Part shown: positions 44,024 to 53,443 of the stretch, in pieces | Layout of the letters: every line of letters begins with the position of its first letter | How positions within the stretch are numbered: position 1 is the stretch's first letter | Source: an uncultured Acidobacteriia bacterium | GTDB taxonomy: Bacteria; Acidobacteriota; Terriglobia; Bryobacterales; Bryobacteraceae | Length of the DNA stretch: 64,000 nt | NCBI GenBank assembly: GCA_903851195.1 | Contig: CAINNJ010000010.1 | Span: 62,001-126,000, forward strand | Reading direction: 5' to 3' | Program-made: the position numbers and the translations under genes | Notes under the pieces: generated by a model | What the model was told of the DNA's origin: nothing | The model's input: only the letters and a program-made list of their open reading frames with translations | The model's database searches: none

Positions 44024-44758
44024 ATGGGTGTACTCGACGGAACCACGGCGCTGATTACCGGAGGCTCTCGCGGCATCGGACGCGCCATCTGCCTTCGTCT
44101 GGCGAAGTACGGCGCCGCGATTATCCTGCACTACCACCGGAACCGCGAAGCCGCCGAAGAGACCGCTGCCCTGATCGATGGCCCGGTGACCCTCGTCCAG
44201 GCCGATCTCGCCTCCGCCGCCGAAATCGAGGCCCTCTTCCAGTCCCTCGCCGGACGCCGTCTCGATCTCCTGATCAACAACGCCGGCGTCTGGAAAGGCT
44301 CGCCTGTCGGCTCGTCGCCCGTGGAACTGATCGACGAGCTTCTCGCCACGAACCTGAAAGGCCCGTTCCTCGTCACGCAGGCCGCCTTGCCGCTGCTGAA
44401 CGACGGTGCCCGGATCGTCAACATCTCCTCGGTCGCCGGCCGGACGGGCGTGGCCGGCGGACGCAGCCTCTACGGGGCAACGAAAGCCGCCATGGACTCG
44501 CTGACCCGCAACTGGGCGCTCGAACTCGCCCCGCGCCGCATCCTCGTCAACGCCGTCGCGCCCGGCTACATCACCACCGACATGACCGCCGCCTACCTGG
44601 CCGACCCCGCCAATCTCGAACGCGCCCTCATCCGCCACCCTCTCGGCCGTCTCGGCACGCCGGAAGACATCGCGGACGTTGTCGCGTTCCTCTGCTCGCC
44701 CGACGCCCGCTTCATCACCGGCCAAAGCCTCAACGTGAGCGGCGGATTTGTGATTTAA
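44024..44758 (+). CDS. SDR-family oxidoreductase, FabG-like
   Basis: A 244-residue canonical short-chain dehydrogenase/reductase. The motifs are present in order: TGGSRGIGRA for NAD(P) binding, NNAG in DLLINNAGV, the catalytic serine in NISSVAG, Y and K in SLYGATKAA (YxxxK intact), and the C-terminal [11 protein letters not shown]. The FabG-like N-terminus (MGVLDGTTALITGGS) suggests a 3-oxoacyl-ACP or polyol reductase, but the substrate cannot be set. It is divergent from the photolyase and its last four bases overlap the convergent DUF1080 gene. Confidence 0.9.
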   Translation: MGVLDGTTALITGGSRGIGRAICLRLAKYGAAIILHYHRNREAAEETAALIDGPVTLVQADLASAAEIEALFQSLAGRRLDLLINNAGVWKGSPVGSSPVELIDELLATNLKGPFLVTQAALPLLNDGARIVNISSVAGRTGVAGGRSLYGATKAAMDSLTRNWALELAPRRILVNAVAPGYITTDMTAAYLADPANLERALIRHPLGRLGTPEDIADVVAFLCSPDARFITGQSLNVSGGFVI

Positions 44759-46155
44759 TTCAGCTTCTTTACCAGAATATTGCGCACGGAAACCTTCGTG
44801 GTCGCCTCGATTTCGATCCCGAACAGCCCGGACTGATTGTTCGACGACGCCGGATCGTCGTCCACCATCACCGCCATCAGCTGTCCGTTAACAATATGCA
44901 TGCACGTCCCGCCCCGCGCGATCACCGTGTACTCGTTCCAGTCGTTCATGCGCACCACGCTGTTCAGCGCCTGCCGGTCGCCGATATTCCCCATCAGCTG
45001 TTTCCGCGCCAGCCCCGCGCCTTCCACCACCTGACCGCGCCACGCCAGGATCCGCATCGGCGTATTCTCCGAATAAAACTGCCCCGTCCAGTCCCGCGAA
45101 CTCGGCCAGAAATCCGCCTGCGGACCCGTCATCATCCAGTTCAGATTCACCGGTCCCACGTTCGCCGTCACGTTGTCCGCGATATTCGCGAGCCACGGCA
45201 GCCCGGTCTTGCTGCGGTACTGAAATCCGCTGCCGCCGCTGCCTTCCACCTTGATCTCGAATTTCAGCGTGAAATCCTTCGCCTCCATATCGCGATACAC
45301 GATATAGCTGTTTCCGCTGGGATTCTGCGGCGTCGATTCGCCGACAATCGCATGATCCTCCACGCGCCAGAACTTCGGATTGCCGTCCCAACCCTTCAGA
45401 CTCACGCCGTCGAAGATCGGCACGAAGCCCTCGCGATCGGCGAACTGCATCGGGTCCGGCTGCGTGAACCCGATTCCCGCGAAACTCCCGCCCATTTCGA
45501 GAAATCTCTCCACCTGATTTCGCGCCAATTTCAAAGAAGACGCCTGGATTTTCGCGAATGCCGCCGCCCGCGTTTTCGCCACCGCCAGTTCCGCCGCCGC
45601 CACGGCATCCGCCTTCGCGCGCAACGCCGACGGATCCGGCGATTCCGTCAGTGCCGCCGCGCCCAGCGCCGTCCGCGCGCTCGCCACGTTTTTCGTCAAC
45701 GGCATCACGTCCGTCGTCAGCCGGGTGAGCGCCGTCACCTGCGCCTCCGTGATGTTTGGAATGGAACCGTGCGCCAGCGCCGCGCCGCGTCCCCCGCCGC
45801 CAGCGGACGCCGCCAGCGCCGCCACCTGATTCGCGGCCAGTTTCCCGGGCGAAGCCTGCAATTTGGCGAACGCTTCCGCCCGAGCCTGCGCCAGCGCCAG
45901 TTCCGCTGCCCGCAAAGACTCCGCTTTCGCCGACAAATCCCGCGCATTTCCCGGCTCCGCGAACGCCGCCGCGATCATCGCCGTCCGCGCCGCGCCGGCA
46001 GCCTCCAGCGGTTTCGCGAGCTCGGCATTCGTTCGACCCAGCGCCGCCGTCTGCGCTTCCGTCGCGCCCGGCACTCCACCCCGGCCCGGACCCTGTCCAT
46101 AAACGCCGGCGATGCAAAGGGCCGCGGCCAACAGGCCACCACGAAAATGTCTCAT
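44755..46155 (-). CDS. Exported DUF1080 (3-keto-disaccharide hydrolase-like) protein with duplicated helical module
   Basis: A 466-residue exported protein. The chosen ATG at 46155 starts a signal peptide ([21 protein letters not shown]) with AAGAG about seven bases upstream. Residues 32-114 and 136-218 are two copies of one 83-residue helical module, each beginning TEAQ and ending in [20 protein letters not shown], joined by a Gly-rich linker. The TEAQ-type start recalls Spy/CpxP-like periplasmic sensors. Residues 230-466 form a DUF1080 domain ([36 protein letters not shown]) of the type that degrades 3-keto sugars in relatives. Role here is unknown. Its first bases lie 120 bases from the sulfatase-TPR end, and it could be the last gene of that operon. 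Confidence 0.82.
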   Translation of the reverse strand: MRHFRGGLLAAALCIAGVYGQGPGRGGVPGATEAQTAALGRTNAELAKPLEAAGAARTAMIAAAFAEPGNARDLSAKAESLRAAELALAQARAEAFAKLQASPGKLAANQVAALAASAGGGGRGAALAHGSIPNITEAQVTALTRLTTDVMPLTKNVASARTALGAAALTESPDPSALRAKADAVAAAELAVAKTRAAAFAKIQASSLKLARNQVERFLEMGGSFAGIGFTQPDPMQFADREGFVPIFDGVSLKGWDGNPKFWRVEDHAIVGESTPQNPSGNSYIVYRDMEAKDFTLKFEIKVEGSGGSGFQYRSKTGLPWLANIADNVTANVGPVNLNWMMTGPQADFWPSSRDWTGQFYSENTPMRILAWRGQVVEGAGLARKQLMGNIGDRQALNSVVRMNDWNEYTVIARGGTCMHIVNGQLMAVMVDDDPASSNNQSGLFGIEIEATTKVSVRNILVKKLN

Positions 46156-46275
46156 CCTGAGTCTCTTCCTTCTCCGGTTCGTTACTGCGGCCACTTGCCA
46201 CCCCACCTTCGAACTAAGCTGGTCCGCGGGATCCGACGCCCCCAAACATCGAAGGCTCATTCGAGATCAAGGCTA

Positions 46276-47904
46276 TCATCGAATCGCGCTCCGCACGCGT
46301 TCCAGAGCCTCTTTCGCCTGCACCGCTTCGGGCGCCAGCCGGACCGCCGCTTCGAACTGATCCGCCGCCTCCCGCAGCCGCCCCGCCTGCTCGGTCGCGA
46401 TACCCAGTTCGAAGCGCGTCACGTAATCGTCCGGCGCCGCCGCCGCCACCCGCTGCAGTTCCGGAATCGCCTTCGCGAAATCTTTCCGCTCGATCAGCGC
46501 CACCCCCAGATCCCGCCGCGCCAGCAAATTCCCCGGATCCGCCCCCAGAATGCCGCGCAGCTTCACGATCGCCGCCTCCGGACGCTTCCGTGACAGCAGG
46601 TCCACCGCCTCTTCATAATCGAGCAGCAACGGCAGCCGGTCTTTCGGATCCGCCGAAGCCTGCTTCCCCACGCCTCGCGGACCCGGCGCCAGATACCCCA
46701 AAGACTCCAGCACCTCTTTCTTCCGCTGCGGATCGCCCGTGTTCGCCGCAGCACTCACCGGAGCAGTCGCCGGAGCCGCCGAAAACTTCGCCAGTTGCGC
46801 CCGCATCGTAGCCGCCTGGGCCGCATTCGCCGTCACCAGATTCCGGCGTTCCCCTGGGTCTTTCGACAGATCGTACAGTTCCGGCTTCGGCGCATCGATG
46901 AACTTCCAGCCGCCGGACCGCAGACTGCGCAGCGCCGCCCACCCGAAGCTGTCCCGCGCGTAAACGCTCTCCGAAAACACCACCCGCGCCGACCCGTCCA
47001 GCACGCTCTTTCCCTGAAAGCTCGCTGGCGCCGGAATCTTCAAAAAATCGAGGACGCTCGGCGCGATTTCCACCAGCCCCACCGGCTGCTCCACCCGCGC
47101 CGGAAGCTTTGCGGCGCCCTGCGGCCAGTGCACGATCAGCGGCACATGCAGTGTGCTCTCGTAGATGAAATACCCGTGGTCGGATTCGCCGTGATCCCCC
47201 AGCCCCTCGCCGTGATCCGACGTCAGCACCACCAGCGACCGGTCCCACCACCCCGCCTTCCGCAGCGTCTCCTGAAACGCCCCCAGCAGTTGATCGACAG
47301 CCCCCACCTGCGCGTCGTACGAGCCCAGCGTATACGGCTTATGCACATCGAACAGATGAATAAACACGAACACCGGCTGATTCGGATGCGCGACGAGCCA
47401 CTGATTCGCCGCCCGCAGCACCAGCGCCCCGGGCCGCCGTTCCCGCGCCGAATAGCTGTTGCCGTTCCCGCCCGACAACATCTCCCCGGAGAGCCGCGAA
47501 AACGCGCCGAACCGGAACGGACTGTCGTAAGTATCGAACCCGCGATCGAGCCCCAGTTCCCGCTCCAGAAAAATACTGCCGATGAACGCCGCCGTCTGAT
47601 AGCCGCGCGCCTTCAACACGGACGCCAGCGTCACCGCGCTCTTCGGTACGCTCCCCGCGTTTTCTTCCACGTGATTCGCATACGGATACGTGGACGTGAA
47701 AAGCACCGTGTGGGAAGGCAGCGTGAGCGGGATCTGCGACTCCGCCGCCGTGAATAGCGTCCCGCCCTGCGCCGCCCAGCTCATCAGATGCGGCGCTCGC
47801 CGCGTGTCCACATGATCGGCACGCAGCGTGTCCACCGAGATCACGAATACCGGCGTCTGCGCAGCACAAAACGCCGCCCCCGCGAAGAAGAGAGCGAGTC
47901 TCAC
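46276..47904 (-). CDS. Sulfatase/alkaline-phosphatase superfamily protein with threonine nucleophile and C-terminal TPR
   Basis: A 542-residue exported protein. A signal peptide (MRLALFFAGAAFCAAQ) leads into a sulfatase-type domain (about 18-400). Metal ligands are D25 (SVDTLRADH) and the pair in LTSDHGEGLGDHGESDHG. The nucleophile position reads T61-L-P-S-H instead of the CxPSR or SxPSR of formylglycine sulfatases, so the protein probably uses threonine directly, as phosphoethanolamine transferases and alkaline-phosphatase relatives do. TPR units cover about 425-540 (NLLARRDLGVALIERKDFAKAIPEL). Substrate is unknown. Its start overlaps the redoxin gene by four bases. Confidence 0.86.
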   Translation of the reverse strand: MRLALFFAGAAFCAAQTPVFVISVDTLRADHVDTRRAPHLMSWAAQGGTLFTAAESQIPLTLPSHTVLFTSTYPYANHVEENAGSVPKSAVTLASVLKARGYQTAAFIGSIFLERELGLDRGFDTYDSPFRFGAFSRLSGEMLSGGNGNSYSARERRPGALVLRAANQWLVAHPNQPVFVFIHLFDVHKPYTLGSYDAQVGAVDQLLGAFQETLRKAGWWDRSLVVLTSDHGEGLGDHGESDHGYFIYESTLHVPLIVHWPQGAAKLPARVEQPVGLVEIAPSVLDFLKIPAPASFQGKSVLDGSARVVFSESVYARDSFGWAALRSLRSGGWKFIDAPKPELYDLSKDPGERRNLVTANAAQAATMRAQLAKFSAAPATAPVSAAANTGDPQRKKEVLESLGYLAPGPRGVGKQASADPKDRLPLLLDYEEAVDLLSRKRPEAAIVKLRGILGADPGNLLARRDLGVALIERKDFAKAIPELQRVAAAAPDDYVTRFELGIATEQAGRLREAADQFEAAVRLAPEAVQAKEALERVRSAIR

Positions 47905-48473
47905 TGCTTCTTGAACGCGGAAAGATCGGGGATATAGCAGCCCACCGACGGCACTTCCGGCTTCGCGACAGGCCGCCCGCTCAGCACGGCGTCCAGCGAA
48001 TCCCGCAGATCGCGCTCCGTCACCACGCGCCGCGGCTTCCCCAGACGGGCGTAAAAATTGTCGATGCGCCCGCGATACGCAATCGACTCATCGTCCCGGA
48101 TCACCACTGCCTGCGGCGTGATCGTCGCGCCCGCCGCCGCCACCAGCGCATGCGTGCGATCCACGATCTTCGGATACGCGCCGTGCCCGTAATCCGCCGC
48201 GTGCTTCCGCGCCTCGGCATCGGACAGCGTGGGGTCCGTGTAGACCAGCGCGCAACTCACGCCCCGCGAGCCGAACTCATCGCAGATGCGCCGGATCTCA
48301 TGCGAGTAATAATTGGAAATCGGGCAGTCCTGCGTCACGAAAAACAACGCCTGGATGTGCCCCTTTTCCACCTGCAGCGGACGCCGCTCCACGCCCTCCA
48401 CATCCGGCACCTGGATACCCGGATGCGCGATCCGCGAAAGAGCCGCCAGCGCGAGCGTAAGGAACCAGATCAT
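47901..48473 (-). CDS. Exported redoxin (AhpC/TSA or thioredoxin-like) protein
   Basis: A 190-residue thioredoxin-fold protein with an N-terminal hydrophobic leader (MIWFLTLALAALSRIA), so it is probably periplasmic. LFFVTQDCPISNYY contains the single redox cysteine C50, and the cis-proline region is TITPQAVVI. Only one active-site cysteine is present, in contrast to the CxxC of TlpA-type redoxins. C179 (VGCYIPD) might be a resolving cysteine. Both ends overlap neighbours by four bases, placing it between the copper monooxygenase and the sulfatase-TPR protein in a coupled operon. It may protect or supply electrons to the monooxygenase (inference). Confidence 0.85.
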   Translation of the reverse strand: MIWFLTLALAALSRIAHPGIQVPDVEGVERRPLQVEKGHIQALFFVTQDCPISNYYSHEIRRICDEFGSRGVSCALVYTDPTLSDAEARKHAADYGHGAYPKIVDRTHALVAAAGATITPQAVVIRDDESIAYRGRIDNFYARLGKPRRVVTERDLRDSLDAVLSGRPVAKPEVPSVGCYIPDLSAFKKQ

Positions 48474-49816
48474 TGCGCGAGCAGCGCCTGCACCTTCGCT
48501 GCCATCGACGGATCTTTCATGATCCGCTCACGTGCCCTGTCGGTCGTGTGCTTCCGGTAATCGCGCCGAACCGTGTTCAGATCCGCCTCCTCATGGGGCA
48601 CCGCAATCAGGGTCAGGCTCCCCATTTCATCCTTCGACTGCTCGCCCCACGCCACCGGAATCGGCGGACTCGACGGATTTCGCGGATTTCCCGCCGAATT
48701 ATCCCAATGAATTTCGGCCTCGAGTTTCGTCCCCTTCGGCAGCGACACGAAATCCTGGAAGAAATACCGGTCCTGCCACGCGAAATCCCAGTCCGTGATG
48801 TGCAGCAGCGTTTTCGTCTCGCCGGAAGGCAACGTCGCCGTCATCTGCATGACCTTGCCGATATAGTGCGCATGAGCCGAGATGCCGACCGCATCCACGG
48901 CCGCGGGCAGCGTATACGAATCCCGGATCACGAAATCCTTCTCGCCCGCCGGAATGTCCAGGCCGGAGAACAGGGAATACACCGGCGGCAACTGAATCGC
49001 CGTGAGTGTCCGCTTCGGGGCTTCCTTCGCGAAATACAGCCCGATCAGGGACTTCTCCGCCTCCGCCTTGCCGTCCGGATGGAAGTGATACTGAATTACC
49101 AGGTCGGAGCCTTTGGTCACGCTCATCGCCAGGCCTTCCGGAAAGAAATGCGGTTGCGCGCCCAGCGCCCAACCACCCAGCGGAACCGACGCGCCGCCCG
49201 CCCGCATGCCCGCGAATCCCGGTTCCGTGCCTTCCTGCTGCCGCTCGTGAACCTTCCCCACCGGATCCGCAAAGTACAGAACGTGGTGCACCACCGCCCG
49301 CGCCGTGAGCCGCATGTCGATCGCTGTGACCCACTTGTCTTCCGTCAGGCCGAGCGGAATCGCGATATTCCGGTAAATATCCGCTCCGTCCGCCGGAATA
49401 TGATAAGCGGCCGGCATCTCGACCACCAGATCCGGTTCGCCCAGCCGCCAGCCCGACTTGAACTCCGGCGGCGCGGTCTTATCGGCAGGCGAGCCTTCCG
49501 GCATCCCCGCCTTCACCCACTCCTGCAACAGCGCGATCTCGCTGTCCGTCAGCCGCCGCTCGTCGCGGTACGGAAAGGAAGCCGGCACCGCCTTCCACGG
49601 CGGCATCTGCCGGCTCGCCGTCACCGCAGCGATCAGCTTCGCTTTCTTCGCAACGTCCTGATAGGAGAGCAGCGAAAACGGCGCCGCCTCGCCTGGCCGG
49701 TGGCAGGACGAGCAGTTCTGGTAAATGATGGGAGCGATCTGTTTATTGAAACTCACCCGCTGTGCGCCGAGCACGCCCGGCAGACACACCAACGCCAACA
49801 CCAACCGAAGTTGCAT
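48470..49816 (-). CDS. Cytochrome c-fused copper type II ascorbate-dependent monooxygenase-like protein
   Basis: A 448-residue exported protein. The ATG at 49816 starts a signal peptide (MQLRLVLALVCLPGVLGAQ). A haem motif C35-SSC-H39 forms a short cytochrome c domain with the MPPWK loop typical of such proteins. The C-terminal two-thirds resemble the copper monooxygenase domains of PHM/DBM: H177-H178 in AVVHHVLYF, H244xH246 in IQYHFHPDG and H315xH317 in ISAHAHYIG with nearby methionines are candidate copper ligands. Haem could feed electrons to copper within one chain in place of ascorbate (inference). The substrate is unknown. The stop overlaps the redoxin start by four bases, and the outer-membrane barrel gene ends 23 bases before its start codon. 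Confidence 0.88.
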   Translation of the reverse strand: MQLRLVLALVCLPGVLGAQRVSFNKQIAPIIYQNCSSCHRPGEAAPFSLLSYQDVAKKAKLIAAVTASRQMPPWKAVPASFPYRDERRLTDSEIALLQEWVKAGMPEGSPADKTAPPEFKSGWRLGEPDLVVEMPAAYHIPADGADIYRNIAIPLGLTEDKWVTAIDMRLTARAVVHHVLYFADPVGKVHERQQEGTEPGFAGMRAGGASVPLGGWALGAQPHFFPEGLAMSVTKGSDLVIQYHFHPDGKAEAEKSLIGLYFAKEAPKRTLTAIQLPPVYSLFSGLDIPAGEKDFVIRDSYTLPAAVDAVGISAHAHYIGKVMQMTATLPSGETKTLLHITDWDFAWQDRYFFQDFVSLPKGTKLEAEIHWDNSAGNPRNPSSPPIPVAWGEQSKDEMGSLTLIAVPHEEADLNTVRRDYRKHTTDRARERIMKDPSMAAKVQALLAQ

Positions 49817-49839
49817 ATTTGTCTTTAGAATAACGTCGC

Positions 49840-51639
49840 TCAGAATACGAAAGCGAGTCCGCCCCGCAGGCTGCGTGGCGCGTTCACCAGCAGTAACTGT
49901 CGGCCGCCCGGCATATTCACCGGCAGATAGCCCTGCGCGAGCAGGTTCCGCATCTCCGCTGACGCCTCGATGCGCCACGGCACGCCTGGAATGGAAGGAA
50001 TTTGCTGGCGAACCATGAAGTTCAGCCCCGGCCCCGGCCGCGTCGATTGCGTCAGGAACTGCGGGCCCGGCAGCGCCGACGAGTAATCCGCCCACTGGTA
50101 GCTGGCCACGAATCTTGAACCGGTTTCCTTCACCGTTCCGGATGCCCGCAGCGTCACGGCCGGGCGCTGCTGCGATTCCATGAACTGCCGCAGATCGTCC
50201 GCGCTCGACACCGCCGGACCACCCGTTCGGACCGCCATGACGCCGACCGTGCCGTAGGTCGCCGTCAGCTTGTAATTCTCGCCCAGATCTTGGGTCACCG
50301 AAGCCGTGTACCCGGTCGTTTCGAATCGCCCGGCGTTGAACAGCGCGCTGCCCGAGAACAGATCCGGCAGCAGGTCGCCCGGAAACAGACTCCCGTCGGG
50401 ATGCGCGATCGTCAGCGTATTGTTGCTGACGCTCTCGTTATAGACCGAAACCCGGTACTCACGGGATCCGAACTTCTCCGTGACACCCACTTCATAATCG
50501 TCGCCGCGCTGCAGGCGTGTCCGTCCATTGTCGAGCGTGACCCGGGGGATGAGCGAAAGCGCCGTCACTTCGCGCTGCAGATCCGCATTCTGATCCGAGG
50601 CGTTCAGTCCCAGTTCCGGCCGCGCATTGCCGGATGTGTACGTGACATCGAGGAATCCGCGCGGCAGCGCATAGGTCAGCCGCGCATAAGGACTGAAATA
50701 ATGAAGCCGTTCGAGGAACGAGACCATGTCGATCTGCGCTCCGTACTCCACGCTGAGCGAATCGCTGAGCTGTGTCTTGTCCGCCAGACTCACCGCGATC
50801 GAGCGAATTGCGGGCAGGGAACCGTCGGCTCCGCTGGCGCTTCCGGTCACCCCATGAAACGGCAGGAAAATCTGCCGCATCGTCACCGAAACCGCGGGGC
50901 TGGCACTGCCGATATCTCGCTGAAAAGTCGTCCGAATGGCCGCCGTGGGCGATCCCGACGCCGTTCCATACCCCACGTTGCCGCTGAACTTGAGATGCGT
51001 CCCGCCGTAGACCGAAGTCGCAAACGCGAACTGCGTACCCAGATCCGCTTCACCGATGCTGCCTGCCGTCTCCCCGCCGTCGCTGGCGGAAATCCGTACC
51101 AGACCGCGCGAGTCGCTGAATAAAGACGCCCGTTCCAGACTCCCGGCCGCCCGCGCTCGCTGCGAGTTCAGTTCCGGCAGCATGCGCAGAATCGGACGCA
51201 GTGCCGAATCGGCCCGCAACGTCCACTTCCAGTCGTCGCTCATCAATCCGGAAGGCGTGGGCGACGTCGCGACCAGCTGAATCGAACTGAAAACGCGGGA
51301 AAGATTGACCTCGAGCAGGCTCCGCATCCCTGGCCGGACTGCGACAAATTCTTTAACAGCGGGAACGAAACTGGCGAAGCTGACTCGGACGGAATACAGA
51401 TCGGGAAGAAGATCGTCGAACGTGAAGTTGCCGGCAAAATCGGTGCCGGACCGCTGCAGCACCTTGTCCTGCTTGTTGTACAACATGACGATGGCGCCCA
51501 CTTGTGGACGCCCCGCCGAATCGGTCACCAGGCCGCTGAGTTGTCCCGCGATCCGAACGGGTCCGCCAGCGAGCAGAGGGGACACGGGCAGCAGCGCCGT
51601 GGTCACCAGACCGACGATCATCGCCTTCGCGCCTCGCAT
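49840..51639 (-). CDS. Outer-membrane beta-barrel with carboxypeptidase-regulatory domain, no plug
   Basis: A 599-residue outer-membrane protein and apparent first gene of the monooxygenase operon. A signal peptide (about 1-24, ending LLAGG) is followed by a carboxypeptidase-regulatory-like domain (about 30-115: LSGLVTDSAGRPQVGAIVML, GNFTFDDLLPDLYSVRV). The barrel of alternating beta strands runs to the terminus SLRGGLAFVF with the C-terminal aromatic. Unlike the receptor at 16341, I see no TonB plug domain with a LIDG-type motif, and it is about half as long. It might be a porin-like exporter or adhesion scaffold, or a receptor partner for the monooxygenase substrate. The gene ends 23 bases before the monooxygenase ATG. 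Confidence 0.8.
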   Translation of the reverse strand: MRGAKAMIVGLVTTALLPVSPLLAGGPVRIAGQLSGLVTDSAGRPQVGAIVMLYNKQDKVLQRSGTDFAGNFTFDDLLPDLYSVRVSFASFVPAVKEFVAVRPGMRSLLEVNLSRVFSSIQLVATSPTPSGLMSDDWKWTLRADSALRPILRMLPELNSQRARAAGSLERASLFSDSRGLVRISASDGGETAGSIGEADLGTQFAFATSVYGGTHLKFSGNVGYGTASGSPTAAIRTTFQRDIGSASPAVSVTMRQIFLPFHGVTGSASGADGSLPAIRSIAVSLADKTQLSDSLSVEYGAQIDMVSFLERLHYFSPYARLTYALPRGFLDVTYTSGNARPELGLNASDQNADLQREVTALSLIPRVTLDNGRTRLQRGDDYEVGVTEKFGSREYRVSVYNESVSNNTLTIAHPDGSLFPGDLLPDLFSGSALFNAGRFETTGYTASVTQDLGENYKLTATYGTVGVMAVRTGGPAVSSADDLRQFMESQQRPAVTLRASGTVKETGSRFVASYQWADYSSALPGPQFLTQSTRPGPGLNFMVRQQIPSIPGVPWRIEASAEMRNLLAQGYLPVNMPGGRQLLLVNAPRSLRGGLAFVF

Positions 51640-51691
51640 CCTGCTCCTTTCCCCCGCCCGTGACTCCGCCGGACAGAAAGAGGTACCCGCT

Positions 51692-53371
51692 CTAGTTTAC
51701 CGTAAAGTTGGTCTGCTGCTGCAGCGTCTGATTGCCCTTCTTATCGGTCGCTTTCACCTTGAGGGTGTACGCGCCGGGCGCCATGGCTTTCAGCGGCAGC
51801 AGTTTTTCAATGGTGACCTGGTTGGCCGAAGCGTTCGGAATCTTCGACAAATCTTCCGTAAAGTTCAGCACCGGCTCCGGCGTGCCTACCTTATTAATCT
51901 CGTAGGTGATCTCCCCGCTGGGCTTCTGCGTCTTCTCGTCCGGAGCGAAATTGTAGACCTGCAGATAGATCCCCATCTTTTCGTCGCGGTTGAACTTGTC
52001 GCCCAGCCGCGGCCGCACTTTCGTGTCGCCGATGGAGAACATCCCGCCGCCAATGCTTTTGGTCGGCAGCTTTTCAATCGTATCGGCCAGAATCAGGCTG
52101 CTCGACGCCAGTTTCTCTTCGTCGAAGTGCGGAACGTCCAGCGCCACTTCGTAGTTGTTCACGTTGCCGCCGACAATGTCCTTCGCCACGATGTTCAGGC
52201 GATACCGGCTCGGCGCCAGCGGAATCGACTGCTGATAAATCGAGCGCTGCGCCGTCAGTTTCTGCAGCATCTCCGGCGCGATGGTGATTTCGAGCGGCTT
52301 TTCGAACGTCGTCACCGGCCGGCGCGTCATCGTCGTCACGCGGCCGAACAGGTTAATGACGGATTTCTGCACGCCGTCTTTCTGCTGGAACTGCAGGTCC
52401 TTGTTCTCGAACTGCACCGTGACGTTCGCCAGCACGGACGATTCGGTCACGCGCACATAATCCACGCGAACCAGCATCGGCAGCACGTTGAACGTAATGC
52501 GCGTATTGACCAGCGCTTCCAGATCTTTGAACTTGACCGGCGGCGCTTTCTGCAATTTAGCGAACTGTTCGAGACGCGTGAACTCATCCATACTGGCCGG
52601 CGTTCCGCCCAGCGGCGTGCCGAGGTGCGTGCCGTCGGTGCGCTGGAAGCGGGCGGTCTTGGTGCTGAGACCCATCTGTTCGGACAGCGTCAGACCGGCG
52701 TTCGGAACATAAAGAAGGGCGTCTTTTTCCGACGGATCCATCGTCATGCGGTACTCGCCCGTCATCGTCGGATCGACGAACTCGATATTCACGTCGTTGC
52801 CGATGCCTTCGATATACCGGTAACGCCAGTCTTCGAACGGATACGTCGAGGTTTCACCGCCGCCTTCCGCCGAGGGGCGCTGATAGCTGCCGCCCGAGGG
52901 ATGCGAATCGATTTCATCGGGCGGCCCGAAAGTAATATAGATACGGCCGCGGTCGCTCTTCCAGCCCGGAATACCGGACGCGTAATGCTCGTTGGCATAC
53001 GCAATCCGGCGGTAATGCTCTTCTTTATACTCGTTTTCCACCGTGTCCGGCGTCGGGTCGCGGCGCAGCCAGAACTGCTCCACGAACTGCTCGCGCTCTT
53101 CGTCGGTGGCGAACTGCTTGAAGGCTTTGCGCTCTTCTTCCGTGATGATGTACGAGACGTCCTCGTTCAGCCACTTCTTCCACGGTGTCTCGAGTTCTTT
53201 CTTGAGACGCGCTTCCTTCTGTTTGCGCTGCTTATCGGTCAGCGGCTTCGCCACGGTTTCCCGGGGAGCCGCCGCCGCGGACTTCTTTTTTGAGTCCTGG
53301 GCAATGGAGGGCGCTACAGCAAGAAGGAGAGTCAGGCCAAGCGACGAGACCCAAAGACCCTTTGTACTCAT
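51692..53371 (-). CDS. GWxTD domain protein, exported
   Basis: A 559-residue exported protein of the GWxTD family. A signal peptide (MSTKGLWVSSLGLTLLLAVAPSIAQ) and a Lys/Ala/Pro-rich linker are followed by LETPWKKWLNEDVSYIITEEERKAF, where WLNEDV corresponds to the family's namesake region (about residues 62-85), and by FVEQFWLRRDPTPDTVENEYKEEHYRRIAYANEHYASG, located at about 95-132. GWKSDRGRIYITFGPPDEID and the repeated beta-sandwich domains up to residue 559 are typical. The family is frequent in Acidobacteriota and Bacteroidota and has no established biochemical role. The gene is separated by 72 bases from the small membrane protein upstream. Confidence 0.88.
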   Translation of the reverse strand: MSTKGLWVSSLGLTLLLAVAPSIAQDSKKKSAAAAPRETVAKPLTDKQRKQKEARLKKELETPWKKWLNEDVSYIITEEERKAFKQFATDEEREQFVEQFWLRRDPTPDTVENEYKEEHYRRIAYANEHYASGIPGWKSDRGRIYITFGPPDEIDSHPSGGSYQRPSAEGGGETSTYPFEDWRYRYIEGIGNDVNIEFVDPTMTGEYRMTMDPSEKDALLYVPNAGLTLSEQMGLSTKTARFQRTDGTHLGTPLGGTPASMDEFTRLEQFAKLQKAPPVKFKDLEALVNTRITFNVLPMLVRVDYVRVTESSVLANVTVQFENKDLQFQQKDGVQKSVINLFGRVTTMTRRPVTTFEKPLEITIAPEMLQKLTAQRSIYQQSIPLAPSRYRLNIVAKDIVGGNVNNYEVALDVPHFDEEKLASSSLILADTIEKLPTKSIGGGMFSIGDTKVRPRLGDKFNRDEKMGIYLQVYNFAPDEKTQKPSGEITYEINKVGTPEPVLNFTEDLSKIPNASANQVTIEKLLPLKAMAPGAYTLKVKATDKKGNQTLQQQTNFTVN

Positions 53372-53443
53372 TTAATTATGTGTCCTCGGGAAAACTTAAG
53401 TATCTTCCAGTGTAACTCAGACGCGAGGCACGGAAAAAGGGTT

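Noticed and set aside
42562-46593. Plus-strand open frame of over 1300 codons
   Set aside because: Arg/Pro/His-rich shadow frame spanning four convincing genes on both strands.
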